Shown here one piece after another: positions 18,954 to 27,161 of a DNA stretch of 64,000 nt. Under the pieces are notes generated by a model that searched no databases, was not told the DNA's origin, and worked only from the letters and a program-made list of their open reading frames with translations. The position numbers and the translations under genes are program-made. Positions within the stretch are counted from its first letter, which is position 1. Each line of letters opens with the position of its first letter. The DNA lies in contig NZ_CP024202.1 in the NCBI RefSeq assembly GCF_003932755.1, positions 4,278,001 to 4,342,000 of the forward strand. Reading direction: 5' to 3'. The DNA comes from Methylomicrobium sp. wino1 (GTDB lineage: Bacteria > Pseudomonadota > Gammaproteobacteria > Methylococcales > Methylomonadaceae).

Positions 18954-20578
18954 GTGTTTCTCCTGTCTTGTTGAGCGACCGGTTCTATCGTTCCGGGCAA
19001 AATTCTGGCGTCGAATCGTTCTTTAAGCGCATGTACCGTCTCGTCGTTTTCGATAGACTCTATCGCCGAACGCTGCAAATCTTCTCGGTCTTTTTGCAAT
19101 TGCACTGCGGGCGTATCGACTTCGGCTTTCTCGGTAATAATGTTGAGCTTTATCGGTTTGCCGCAAAAATCTTGCAGCGATTTTTGTAATTTCTCTACTG
19201 TTCGAGCGCCGCTTAATTGCTTATGCCCCGGGTCGAGCAGCAATGTACAGACTTTATCATCAATACTTTGCAGCACACAATTATTCGCCAATTCGCGGGT
19301 CATGCCGCCGATCCTCATCGCGGCTATCATGTCGGCCCATTGGCTTGTATCCGATCCGGACGGACCGGGCTCAAAAGCGTCCACGGGTTTTATAGTGTGT
19401 TCGGTGCCCTTGAGCGATGCAACGGATTTTTTCGTAGTTTTTTTTGCCGGCTCGCTGTTTACCAGTTGCGGGGACGACGAAGTTGGCGTCTGTAACGTGG
19501 ACGGCTTAAAGGCAAGCATCCTCAACATGACCATTTCAAAACCGCTTTTAGGATCGGGAGCTAAATCTAAATCGCGCCGGCCAATCAATGCAATTTGATA
19601 ATAAAGCTGAATATCCTCGGGGCTGAATAGTTTAGCTAACTCGACGATCATCTCACCATCGAACTCGTGTTCGATCGAGGCAGGAACGGCTTGATAGAGC
19701 GCAATCCTGTGCAACGCTTGCAAAATTTGTTGCAATACATCGCCGAAGTCGGGTGTCAAATCGGCCATTTCGCCAATCACTTTAAGCATTTCCGGTGCGT
19801 TGGCAGCCGCTAAGGCGGTCAGCAAATCATTGACGGGGTGTTGTGCAATGGTTCCTAGCATTAAACACACATCGTCGAGGCCAACTTTACCGTTGCCATA
19901 AACAATTGCTTGATCAAGAAGGCTCAAGCCATCGCGCATACTACCGTCGGCCGCGCGCGCCAATAATCTAAGCGCCGCCGGCTCTGACTCGATGCCCTCT
20001 TGTTGAAGAATGAATTCCATTTGCTTGAAGACTTGCTCCGGCAGCATTCTTTTTAGATTGAACTGCAAGCAGCGAGATAGCACGGTTACCGGAATTTTAT
20101 GCGGATCGGTCGTGGCCAATAAAAACTTGACGTGCGGCGGGGGCTCTTCGAGCGTCTTCAATAAGGCGTTAAAGCTATGCCCCGACAGCATATGGACTTC
20201 ATCGATCAGATAGACTTTGTACCGACCGCTATTCGGCGCATATTGCGCATTTTCGAGCAAATCTCGGGTATCTTCGACTTTGGTTCGGGAAGCGGCATCG
20301 ACTTCGATTAAATCCAGAAAGCGGCCCTGGTCGAGTTGAATGCAGACATTACATTCGCCGCAAGGATTATGACCTTGAAGGTTTTCGCAGTTGATGGCTT
20401 TGGCAAGAATACGGGCTATCGTGGTTTTACCCACGCCGCGCGTACCGGTGAATAAATAAGCATGATGCAAACGATCATGTTGCAATGCATTGATCAGCGA
20501 TTTGACAACATGTTCTTGACCAATAATTTCGGAGAAATTATGAGGCCGCCATTTTCTGGCGAGAACCTGGTAAGTCAT
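18950..20578 (-). CDS. dnaX: DNA polymerase III subunit tau (and possibly gamma)
   Basis: A 542-residue clamp-loader ATPase. It has Walker A GTRGVGKT (45-52), a zinc-binding Cys set (Cys64, Cys73, Cys76, Cys79), Walker B IDEVHM near 126 and a sensor-1 region in [14 protein letters not shown], then the lid and oligomerisation domains and a variable tau-specific C-terminus. A run of eight A residues at 19438-19445 (about codon 378) lies at the junction to the variable tail. Slippage there in either direction would end translation within about 25 codons and yield a gamma-like protein of roughly 400 residues. E. coli makes gamma by a frameshift at a comparable place. Located directly downstream of the SRP RNA gene. 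Confidence 0.95.
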   Translation of the reverse strand: MTYQVLARKWRPHNFSEIIGQEHVVKSLINALQHDRLHHAYLFTGTRGVGKTTIARILAKAINCENLQGHNPCGECNVCIQLDQGRFLDLIEVDAASRTKVEDTRDLLENAQYAPNSGRYKVYLIDEVHMLSGHSFNALLKTLEEPPPHVKFLLATTDPHKIPVTVLSRCLQFNLKRMLPEQVFKQMEFILQQEGIESEPAALRLLARAADGSMRDGLSLLDQAIVYGNGKVGLDDVCLMLGTIAQHPVNDLLTALAAANAPEMLKVIGEMADLTPDFGDVLQQILQALHRIALYQAVPASIEHEFDGEMIVELAKLFSPEDIQLYYQIALIGRRDLDLAPDPKSGFEMVMLRMLAFKPSTLQTPTSSSPQLVNSEPAKKTTKKSVASLKGTEHTIKPVDAFEPGPSGSDTSQWADMIAAMRIGGMTRELANNCVLQSIDDKVCTLLLDPGHKQLSGARTVEKLQKSLQDFCGKPIKLNIITEKAEVDTPAVQLQKDREDLQRSAIESIENDETVHALKERFDARILPGTIEPVAQQDRRNT

Positions 20579-20614
20579 TACAGACTCGGGGAGAAGGTTA
20601 CTTTAAGATTGGGC

Positions 20615-20724
<110 letters not shown>

Positions 20725-20891
20725 ATAATTACTTAACAGCCTGCTTGGCTGAGAACGGGCATTATCCTTGAATCATCCGTTTAATTCAACCGTAATTTAA
20801 AATTTATTTTACTTTACCAAACAAAAGCCAATACTTTTATCGCACTCTCGGATCGAAAAAACATTATCGCTATTAAGATAATAATGAAGAC

Positions 20892-21227
20892 TTAACGGTC
20901 TTTCAATAATTGCTCGATCAACTTTCTTTGTAAATCGATAATTTCATCTTTAGCCGCAATGGTTTTATCTTTTTCCAGCAATAAATCATTCAGCAATTTT
21001 TCTTTTTCATTTATATCGGGAACGGCATATTCTTTCCAATCGACCGACTTGGCCTCAACTGTCGATGCGGACGGTTCTTTTTTTAAAAATTCGGTGATAT
21101 CGACCGAATTTTTATCCCAATTCATTTGCGGCTCTTTTTTTAGTCTCGAGTAAACTCCGCCGCTCCATTCCGGTTCTTTGTCATTTTCAGTTAATTCATT
21201 AGGAAATGATAATTTAGGTTCATTCAT
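20892..21227 (-). CDS. Small acidic coiled-coil protein, unknown function
   Basis: A 111-residue hydrophilic protein. The start at 21227 (MNEPKLSFP) has a good SD, AGGAG. The middle is rich in Trp-Lys/Asp segments (SVDITEFLKKEP, SVDWKEY). The last 40 residues (EKEKLLNDLLLEKDKTIAAK...) form a strong predicted coiled coil that may drive oligomerisation. No signal peptide, membrane segment or known domain was recognised. It is transcribed away from the SRP RNA promoter side and stands alone. Confidence 0.6.
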   Translation of the reverse strand: MNEPKLSFPNELTENDKEPEWSGGVYSRLKKEPQMNWDKNSVDITEFLKKEPSASTVEAKSVDWKEYAVPDINEKEKLLNDLLLEKDKTIAAKDEIIDLQRKLIEQLLKDR

Positions 21228-21336
21228 GGATACATCTCCTCGAGAAGCATTAATTTGGCCAAAAAACATAAAAAATGTTTAAAGAAGTTTCGCTAAGATT
21301 ATAAATTATTAAACGAAAACCACACACATATAAATT

Positions 21337-22692
21337 TTACGGCAAATAAACTTGCCAGCGCATACCGCCCAAACTCTGGCTTTTATCGCCCAACAATTGC
21401 CCTCCCAACAAGTTGATAATTTCATTAACCACCGCCATGCCTATCCCGTGTCCATCGGTATTTTGATCGGCCCGGACACCTCGTTTGAGAATATCGTTCA
21501 GATGATCGGAGGGAATCCCCGGGCCGTCGTCTTCGATTTGCAATAAAAACGAAAAACCTTCCTGCTTGATTTGATTTTTATTCAAAATACTAACCCTGAC
21601 TTTTTTATCACACCATTTACAAGCATTGTCGATTAAATTACCGGCGATTTCGTAAAAATCCCCTTGTTCGCAATAAATCTTGAATTTATCAGGCTTTTTG
21701 ATCTCAAACACGATCGGTTTATCCGCATGTACTTTTTTCATAGACGCAATAATTTTATCAACTCCCAGAGAGGCATCCATCGTACCGGTTATCTTCTTAT
21801 CACCCTTGGCTGCAGCCCGTTGAAGTTGATATTCAACGATTTCGTCCATCCGAGAAATCTGGTCATGTACGGTCTTTTTATTCAACACCGGCGAATCAAT
21901 ACTCCCCCTTAGAATAGCTAGCGGCGTCTTTAAACTATGCGCCAAATCGGCCAAAGTATTGCGATAACGCTCCAAATGCGCTCGCTCGCTGCTAATCAAT
22001 GCATTAAGATTTCCAGCCAATCCTCGTAATTCGGTCGCATAACTACCATCAAGCAAAGACTTTTCTCCTCGTTCGATCGCCTCTAGATCTCTCACGATCA
22101 AACGAAGCGGACTCAAGCCCCAGCGCAGGACTAAAAATTGGGTCAGAATTAAAATCAAACCCATCGCCAATAACCAAGAGCCCAATGCGGTTTTAAACCG
22201 GTCGACTTGCTTGGCGACAAACAAACTTTCCTCGGCTACACTAAAAATATATTTGCGCTCCCTGCCCCGACCATTCTCCCAAATCACCTTGTAATGCAAT
22301 ACATAGCGACCTTGTTCGTCGAGCAAAAATACATATTGACCGGATTCCATCTCCGGTACTGAAGAGGCGTTCAAACCGATTGCCGAAGGAGAAAGCCACA
22401 CTACATTGGCATCGGCCGGCTGTATCCAAGCATAAAGGCCGGAACCCGGATTCGAAAAACGCGGCTCTCGTAATTCCTTCGGCATCTTGATTTGTCCCCC
22501 TCGAGTCAACTCAGCCGCAGACAACAGTGAGTAAACTTGAATTTTTAAGTTGTCCCTGAGCGTTTGCTCGGCACTTTCTCGATAGCCTTGCTCCAAGACG
22601 ATGGCAACCAATATAAAAAACGATGCCAGAACAACACCGGCGGAAACCAATAAACGAAAACTGAGCGATTTAGAGTTCAAAACAGACCACAT
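21337..22692 (-). CDS. PhoQ-like sensor histidine kinase
   Basis: A 451-residue membrane kinase: helix about 12-32, periplasmic PhoQ-type sensor region (about 35-165), second helix about 170-190, HAMP-like linker, then the kinase. The H-box is LADLAHSLKTPLAIL with phospho-acceptor His252. The ATP lid motifs are NLIDNACKWC (N box), DDGPGIP (G1) and HGIGMAVV (G2). The overall pattern resembles PhoQ-type kinases of gammaproteobacteria. No response-regulator gene adjoins it on the same strand; the nearest regulator (22985) is divergent and has a degenerate receiver. The partner is therefore unknown. Confidence 0.85.
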   Translation of the reverse strand: MWSVLNSKSLSFRLLVSAGVVLASFFILVAIVLEQGYRESAEQTLRDNLKIQVYSLLSAAELTRGGQIKMPKELREPRFSNPGSGLYAWIQPADANVVWLSPSAIGLNASSVPEMESGQYVFLLDEQGRYVLHYKVIWENGRGRERKYIFSVAEESLFVAKQVDRFKTALGSWLLAMGLILILTQFLVLRWGLSPLRLIVRDLEAIERGEKSLLDGSYATELRGLAGNLNALISSERAHLERYRNTLADLAHSLKTPLAILRGSIDSPVLNKKTVHDQISRMDEIVEYQLQRAAAKGDKKITGTMDASLGVDKIIASMKKVHADKPIVFEIKKPDKFKIYCEQGDFYEIAGNLIDNACKWCDKKVRVSILNKNQIKQEGFSFLLQIEDDGPGIPSDHLNDILKRGVRADQNTDGHGIGMAVVNEIINLLGGQLLGDKSQSLGGMRWQVYLP

Positions 22693-22984
22693 GGTAATTA
22701 ATGGAAAAAATAAAGACTTGTCTTAACGATCATAAAATCTGTGATTTAGGAACGGACATATCACAACTTCTTCAAATTTCGGAAGGGGTCAAGAAACTAT
22801 TTTGTACATATTTCTAAGCGAATTGCATCACGAAATCATAACTCGTACCCAATATCGTCATTCGCCGGTATAATCGAAACAAATTAATCCAAGCATCCAA
22901 GCCGATCGTAAGTTTCGCCTAAAACGCTCGCGCCATTAGATACGAAAATCTCATGCCGGCGATTAATTAAGGAATCAAGCAACA

Positions 22985-23632
22985 GTGGCACATATTATCA
23001 TTTCATCCGAAACTCCAAATCAAGCCGAACGCTGGGCAAGCATCCTCAGTAAAGAACATAAAACCAAGGTTTTGCATGACCTAAACAAAGTTTCTGAAAA
23101 AACCGCTCACGATACTGTTAACTTGGTTGTTATCGATGCAAAACTTCTCGATTCGAGTCTTTCCTCGTTAGTTTCACTAGCGCAATTAAACCTTAAAGTA
23201 CTTGTTATAGGACAAAGTTGGTCCGACGACAAACAAATCGAAGCGCTGGCTTCCGGATGCTCCGGCTATTGCGAAATGGATACCACCGATCAATTACTCC
23301 TGAAAGCCGCGAACCACCTGCTGACAGGAGACATCTGGATACAGAGGCATTTAATCCCCCGTTTAATCAATGCGTTGGCAGAGTTAAGCGGGGACTTAAG
23401 AAAAAACCGACATCACCAAAAGGATATTGAAAATAAATTAACGCTGCTTTCTAAACGCGAATTAGATGTAGCCGAGCTTATCAAAACCGGCGAAAGCAAC
23501 AAGGTAATCGCAGCCAAGCTCAACATATCCGAAAGAACAGTCAAAGCCCATTTAACTTCTATTTTTAATAAATTAGAGATACCGGATCGGTTGCATCTAG
23601 CATTATTTCTAAAAGACATAAGTTCGCCATAA
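22985..23632 (+). CDS. LuxR/NarL-type regulator with pseudo-receiver
   Basis: A 215-residue two-domain protein. Residues 1-120 follow the receiver pattern, but the acidic pair at the end of strand 1 is replaced (HIIISSET) and the Thr and Lys switch positions are not evident, while an Asp (Asp51, VVIDAKLLD) sits at the usual acceptor site. Residues about 148-205 are a full LuxR helix-turn-helix (LSKRELDVAELIKTGESNKVIAAKLNISERTVKAHL with the usual Glu, Val-Lys-His pattern). The start codon is GTG at 22985, preceded by AAGGAA. It may respond to something other than phosphorylation. Divergent from the PhoQ-like kinase gene with 292 bases between. Confidence 0.8.
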   Translation: MAHIIISSETPNQAERWASILSKEHKTKVLHDLNKVSEKTAHDTVNLVVIDAKLLDSSLSSLVSLAQLNLKVLVIGQSWSDDKQIEALASGCSGYCEMDTTDQLLLKAANHLLTGDIWIQRHLIPRLINALAELSGDLRKNRHHQKDIENKLTLLSKRELDVAELIKTGESNKVIAAKLNISERTVKAHLTSIFNKLEIPDRLHLALFLKDISSP

Positions 23633-23918
23633 TAAACCGTGAAACCCCATAAGAACATAGCCGTATCTACCCATTGACCCATAGACATGAATGTCAACGG
23701 TAAGAAATCATCACCGAGAATAATCCTAAATTCGACAGTTTAACCATGAAGAACAAGAAGTTCATGAAATATTCCAAGAGAACACCTAAACATTCTCGCT
23801 AACCTCTTGGGTGAGCGAAGGCTCTATACAAACGCATAACAAGTTATTGAATTAACTTATTATTCTTCATAATCTTCATAGTAAAATACGTTTTTCAGGA
23901 TAATAATCGCCTCTTCTA

Positions 23919-23937
23919 AAACTAAACCGTTTAGTTT
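23919..23937. promoter_or_regulatory. Probable TetR operator
   Basis: A perfect 9-1-9 palindrome (AAACTAAAC C GTTTAGTTT) ends 36 bases before the start of the TetR gene. Its size and position fit an autoregulatory operator for that regulator and for the efflux genes behind it. The rest of the 341-base gap 23633-23973 is AT-rich and shows no other structure. Confidence 0.65.
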
Positions 23938-23973
23938 AGTATTGCGCCAACCAAATTATCTTTCAGTCTATCT

Positions 23974-24588
23974 ATGTCATCGGAATCTTGCGAACCCAAA
24001 CGAGAAGCCATCATTCAAGGCGCGACACGCATGTTTTTAAAATATGGCTTTCATCAAGTCAGCATGGACAGAATCGCCAAAGAAGCACCGGTTTCCAAAG
24101 CAACTTTGTATCAACACTTCGATAATAAAAACTCACTTTTTTCCGCGGTCATTTTTGAATTGTGCCGATCTTTACTGGACACCATGGCCGAGATCAGACC
24201 CGACTCGAACGATATCAAAAAAAATCTTCGTGAAATCGCCGAAGCATTTATCGATTTGATTTTTACCGAGGAGGCCCTGGCAATTTACCGGCTCGTAATC
24301 GCCGAATGCCGAGACTTTCCTGAACTTGGCCAAGTGGTCTACGACAGCGCACCTAAAATAGCACTGACTCAATTGGAGCATTATCTCCAGAACTTGCAAG
24401 CTACCGGGCACTTTAATATCCCCGACATTGAATTTGCTGCCGATGCCTTTTTCAGCCTACTCAAAGGTGATTTGCATTTTCAGTGCTTGCTTGGCACCAG
24501 TGCACCGCCCTCTCCCGAACAAAAGCGCCTTTTGATCGACCAAGTTATTGCATTTTACCTGCGAGGTATTTTGAATGCGACCGATTAG
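23974..24588 (+). CDS. TetR/AcrR-family repressor
   Basis: A 204-residue regulator with an N-terminal TetR helix-turn-helix (REAIIQGATRMFLKYGFHQVSMDRIAKEAPVSKATLYQHFDNK..., residues about 9-56, including the ATLYQHF recognition-helix signature) and a C-terminal ligand-binding helical domain of the AefR type. It probably represses itself and the following tolC-like, MFP and RND genes through the palindrome at 23919-23937. Its 3' end overlaps the start of the tolC-like gene by 14 bases, which puts regulator and pump in one operon. Inducer unknown. Confidence 0.9.
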   Translation: MSSESCEPKREAIIQGATRMFLKYGFHQVSMDRIAKEAPVSKATLYQHFDNKNSLFSAVIFELCRSLLDTMAEIRPDSNDIKKNLREIAEAFIDLIFTEEALAIYRLVIAECRDFPELGQVVYDSAPKIALTQLEHYLQNLQATGHFNIPDIEFAADAFFSLLKGDLHFQCLLGTSAPPSPEQKRLLIDQVIAFYLRGILNATD

Positions 24589-26014
24589 CATTAAACAATA
24601 CAGCGAATTGCTGGCAATATTGCCGGCAATTCCCAATTTGAGGATAAAAAAGGGTGCGGAGTGTGCTTGGCGAGGATGTCGGCGGCAGGGAGCCGCCGCC
24701 AAGCCCCCATGGATGGGTTTACGGCGTTCCTCGACAGGCATACCCCGCACCCAATTTCTCAAACTGGGATTTGCTGTAATATTGCCGGTTTTTTGCGCTC
24801 AGGCAGAATCGCTCGAAGAGGCTTTCGAGCAGGCATTAAACCAAAATCATCTGATCAAATCGGCCAAGGCCGATACCGAGGCCTCCGAACAACAACTGTA
24901 CTCGGCGCAAAATCAACGGTTGCCCTCACTCAACATCAAAGGGGGTTATACTCAATTGAGCGAAACTCCGGCCGCAAAAACCGAGATCGAAGGCCAAGCC
25001 GCGCAATTTCCGATGTCACAAGCCGGCAGCGGCCAAGCCGAAGTAATTGCATCAGTCCCCATTTTTACCAGCGGGCGCATCAGCCACGGTATCGATGCGG
25101 CCGAAGCCGCCTTATCGGCGACACAGCAGAATGAAGTCACGACCGCATTGTCGATTAAATTACAGATAGCCGAAGCCTTTCTGGCAGTATTGCGCTCGCA
25201 AAGCGCGCTGAAACTGGCGGAAAGTCACGCCGAAACCCTGATGGCGAATGCCGTCGATGTCGAACGCTTGCATAACCAGGGCATGGTTTCGAAAAACGAC
25301 CAACTAGCCGCCGAAGTCGAATACGCCAATGCCCGGCAACTCGTTGTACAAAACGGCAATCGGCTTGATATCGCCAAAGCGCAGTACAACCGCTTGCTCA
25401 ATCGTCCTCTTGACATGCCGGTCGAACTGGAAGACCGCTTTCCGGACGCCCCCGACGGCGCACCGGAACAATTATCCGCTCAAGCGCTCACGCAACGCCC
25501 CGAGCTCAGCGCATTAAGCAAGCAAATCACGGCTCTGCAAGAACAAGCCCAAAGCGTTCAAGCCGGTCTATTACCGCAAGTCGCAGTCAACGGTGGCTAT
25601 CAATATCAGGAAAACCGTTACATGGCTTTTGAAGGGATGTGGATGGTCAATGTCGGCATGGAATGGAAACTCGACGGCGGTACGCAACATCAAAGTAAAT
25701 CGCTAAAAAAACAGGCGCTTGCTTTGCAGGAACAGCGAGATGACCTGGCCGGCATGATCGGCCTCGAAGTCCGGCGTGCCTGGCTGGACATTCAGGAAAC
25801 CGAAAAACGTATCGAGGTCAGCCAACAAGCGATCGCCCAAGCCGATGAGAATTTGCGGGTCAACCGCGAACGCTATCGGCAGGGCTTGTCCACGCAGACC
25901 GAAGTACTGAAGGCCGAAGATCTCCGCATGACGACGCACGATAATTTCAATAACGCCCGTTACGATGCGGCGCTGGCGACACTGAAGCTGCGTCGTGCGC
26001 TGGGGATTTTGTAA
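24575..26014 (+). CDS. TolC-family outer-membrane efflux protein with repeat-derived N-terminus
   Basis: A 479-residue outer-membrane factor with two OEP repeats: long amphipathic helices rich in Ala, Gln and Glu, with the two-fold pattern of LxxAxxxALxxNxxL. The ATG at 24575 overlaps tetR and has GAGGT eight bases upstream. The hydrophobic export segment (FLKLGFAVILPVFCAQA) begins only near residue 62, because codons about 27-59 are encoded by a family A palindromic repeat (24652-24752). The frame remains open through it. An alternative ATG inside the repeat (24713, MGLRRSSTGIP) would give a more ordinary signal peptide of about 31 residues. Outer-membrane partner of the MFP and RND pump that follow. 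Confidence 0.85.
   Translation: MRPISIKQYSELLAILPAIPNLRIKKGAECAWRGCRRQGAAAKPPWMGLRRSSTGIPRTQFLKLGFAVILPVFCAQAESLEEAFEQALNQNHLIKSAKADTEASEQQLYSAQNQRLPSLNIKGGYTQLSETPAAKTEIEGQAAQFPMSQAGSGQAEVIASVPIFTSGRISHGIDAAEAALSATQQNEVTTALSIKLQIAEAFLAVLRSQSALKLAESHAETLMANAVDVERLHNQGMVSKNDQLAAEVEYANARQLVVQNGNRLDIAKAQYNRLLNRPLDMPVELEDRFPDAPDGAPEQLSAQALTQRPELSALSKQITALQEQAQSVQAGLLPQVAVNGGYQYQENRYMAFEGMWMVNVGMEWKLDGGTQHQSKSLKKQALALQEQRDDLAGMIGLEVRRAWLDIQETEKRIEVSQQAIAQADENLRVNRERYRQGLSTQTEVLKAEDLRMTTHDNFNNARYDAALATLKLRRALGIL
24652..24752 (-). repeat. Repeat family A element inside a coding region (copy A3)
   Basis: A 101-base element with perfect ends GGGTGCGG / CCGCACCC. On the minus strand it reads the family pattern: TGTCGAGGAACGCCGTAAAC, CCATCCATGGG, then GGCGGCTCCCTGCCGCCGAC. 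The octamer CCCAATTT occurs at 24632-24639 and again at 24750-24757 and may be a trace of insertion. It lies wholly within the open frame of the tolC-like gene. Confidence 0.8.
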
Positions 26015-26082
26015 TCCGTACAACACACCTGAAGATATTCGTTATCTTGAAACTCCTCCTAAAATTGCAAAGGAATCGTAGC

Positions 26083-27150
26083 ATGGGTCAATTCACGTTC
26101 ATCGGACATGCTGTTTTATTAATCGCCGCCACTGCGCTGCTCAGCGCCTGCGACAATAATAACGGGGAATCCGAACAAGAAACCGTCCGCACCGTGCGCA
26201 TCGAAACGGTCAAGATTACCGAAGCGCTCGCGCAACGCCGCTTCGTCGGCCGAGTGGACGCGCTGAAAACGGTCGACCTCTCGTTTCAAGTCGGCGGACG
26301 CCTGGCTGAATTGCCGGTACAACAGGGTACCGTGGTCGCCAAGGGCGGCCTGATTGCAGCGCTCGACCCAACTGATTTTCGCCTGAACGAACAAGAAGCC
26401 AAAACGCAATACGCCTTTGCGCAACTCGATGTCGGTCGCAAACGCAATCTCGCTGCCACGGATACGATACCGAAGGTCATGCTGGACGAAGCCGAAACTG
26501 CCCTTAAATTACGCCAAGTCGCACTGGATAATGCCCGCCGTAATCTCTCCTATACCCGAATCACCGCGCCATTCGATGCACTGGTCACACGCCGTCTGCT
26601 CGACATCCATTCCAATATTGCACCGCACCACGCCGTGGTCAGAGTCCAGGACGTCAGCGCTTTACACGTCAAAATCAATGTGCCGGAAGACCTGATCAGA
26701 CTGATCGGCCTTGCCGATGCGATGAATATCGAGGCGATGTTTCCGGGACAGCCCGGTAAACGCCTACCGCTATGCTATCTGGAACATGCCACCGAAGCCG
26801 ATGCGGTCGCGCAAACCTACGAAGTGACACTGGAACTGCAACGCACGAACGACATGACGATTTTACCGGGCATGACCGTCAGCGTCTCGATCGGTAGTCC
26901 TTTCGTCAACGGGTCGACCGAAATCACGATCCCGCTCTCGGCGATCGACACCGACGAAGATGGAAAGACCCGAGTTTGGCTATTTGACCCGCAAACCGAA
27001 ATCGTTTCGCCACACGTTATCGAAATCGGCGCTTTGGCCGCCAGCCGCGTATCGGTATTGTCGGGCTTAAGTGGCGGCGAACACATCGTCACTGCCGGCG
27101 GCCATTTGCTGCATGACGGCATGAAGGTACGCCGTTTTACCGGATTTTAA
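26083..27150 (+). CDS. RND efflux membrane fusion protein (lipoprotein)
   Basis: A 355-residue HlyD/AcrA-type adaptor. The start at 26083 follows AAGGAA and opens a lipoprotein signal with lipobox LLSAC (Cys21 or so), so it is probably anchored to the inner membrane by lipid. After it come a lipoyl/barrel-sandwich half (VDLSFQVGGRLAELPVQQG), a short helical hairpin, the second lipoyl half (ARRNLSYTRITAPFDALV) and beta-barrel domains (ILPGMTVSVSI). It links the RND pump to the TolC-like protein. It lies 68 bases after the tolC-like gene and 11 bases before the pump gene, in one operon. Confidence 0.9.
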   Translation: MGQFTFIGHAVLLIAATALLSACDNNNGESEQETVRTVRIETVKITEALAQRRFVGRVDALKTVDLSFQVGGRLAELPVQQGTVVAKGGLIAALDPTDFRLNEQEAKTQYAFAQLDVGRKRNLAATDTIPKVMLDEAETALKLRQVALDNARRNLSYTRITAPFDALVTRRLLDIHSNIAPHHAVVRVQDVSALHVKINVPEDLIRLIGLADAMNIEAMFPGQPGKRLPLCYLEHATEADAVAQTYEVTLELQRTNDMTILPGMTVSVSIGSPFVNGSTEITIPLSAIDTDEDGKTRVWLFDPQTEIVSPHVIEIGALAASRVSVLSGLSGGEHIVTAGGHLLHDGMKVRRFTGF

Positions 27151-27161
27151 GGACCATAGCC

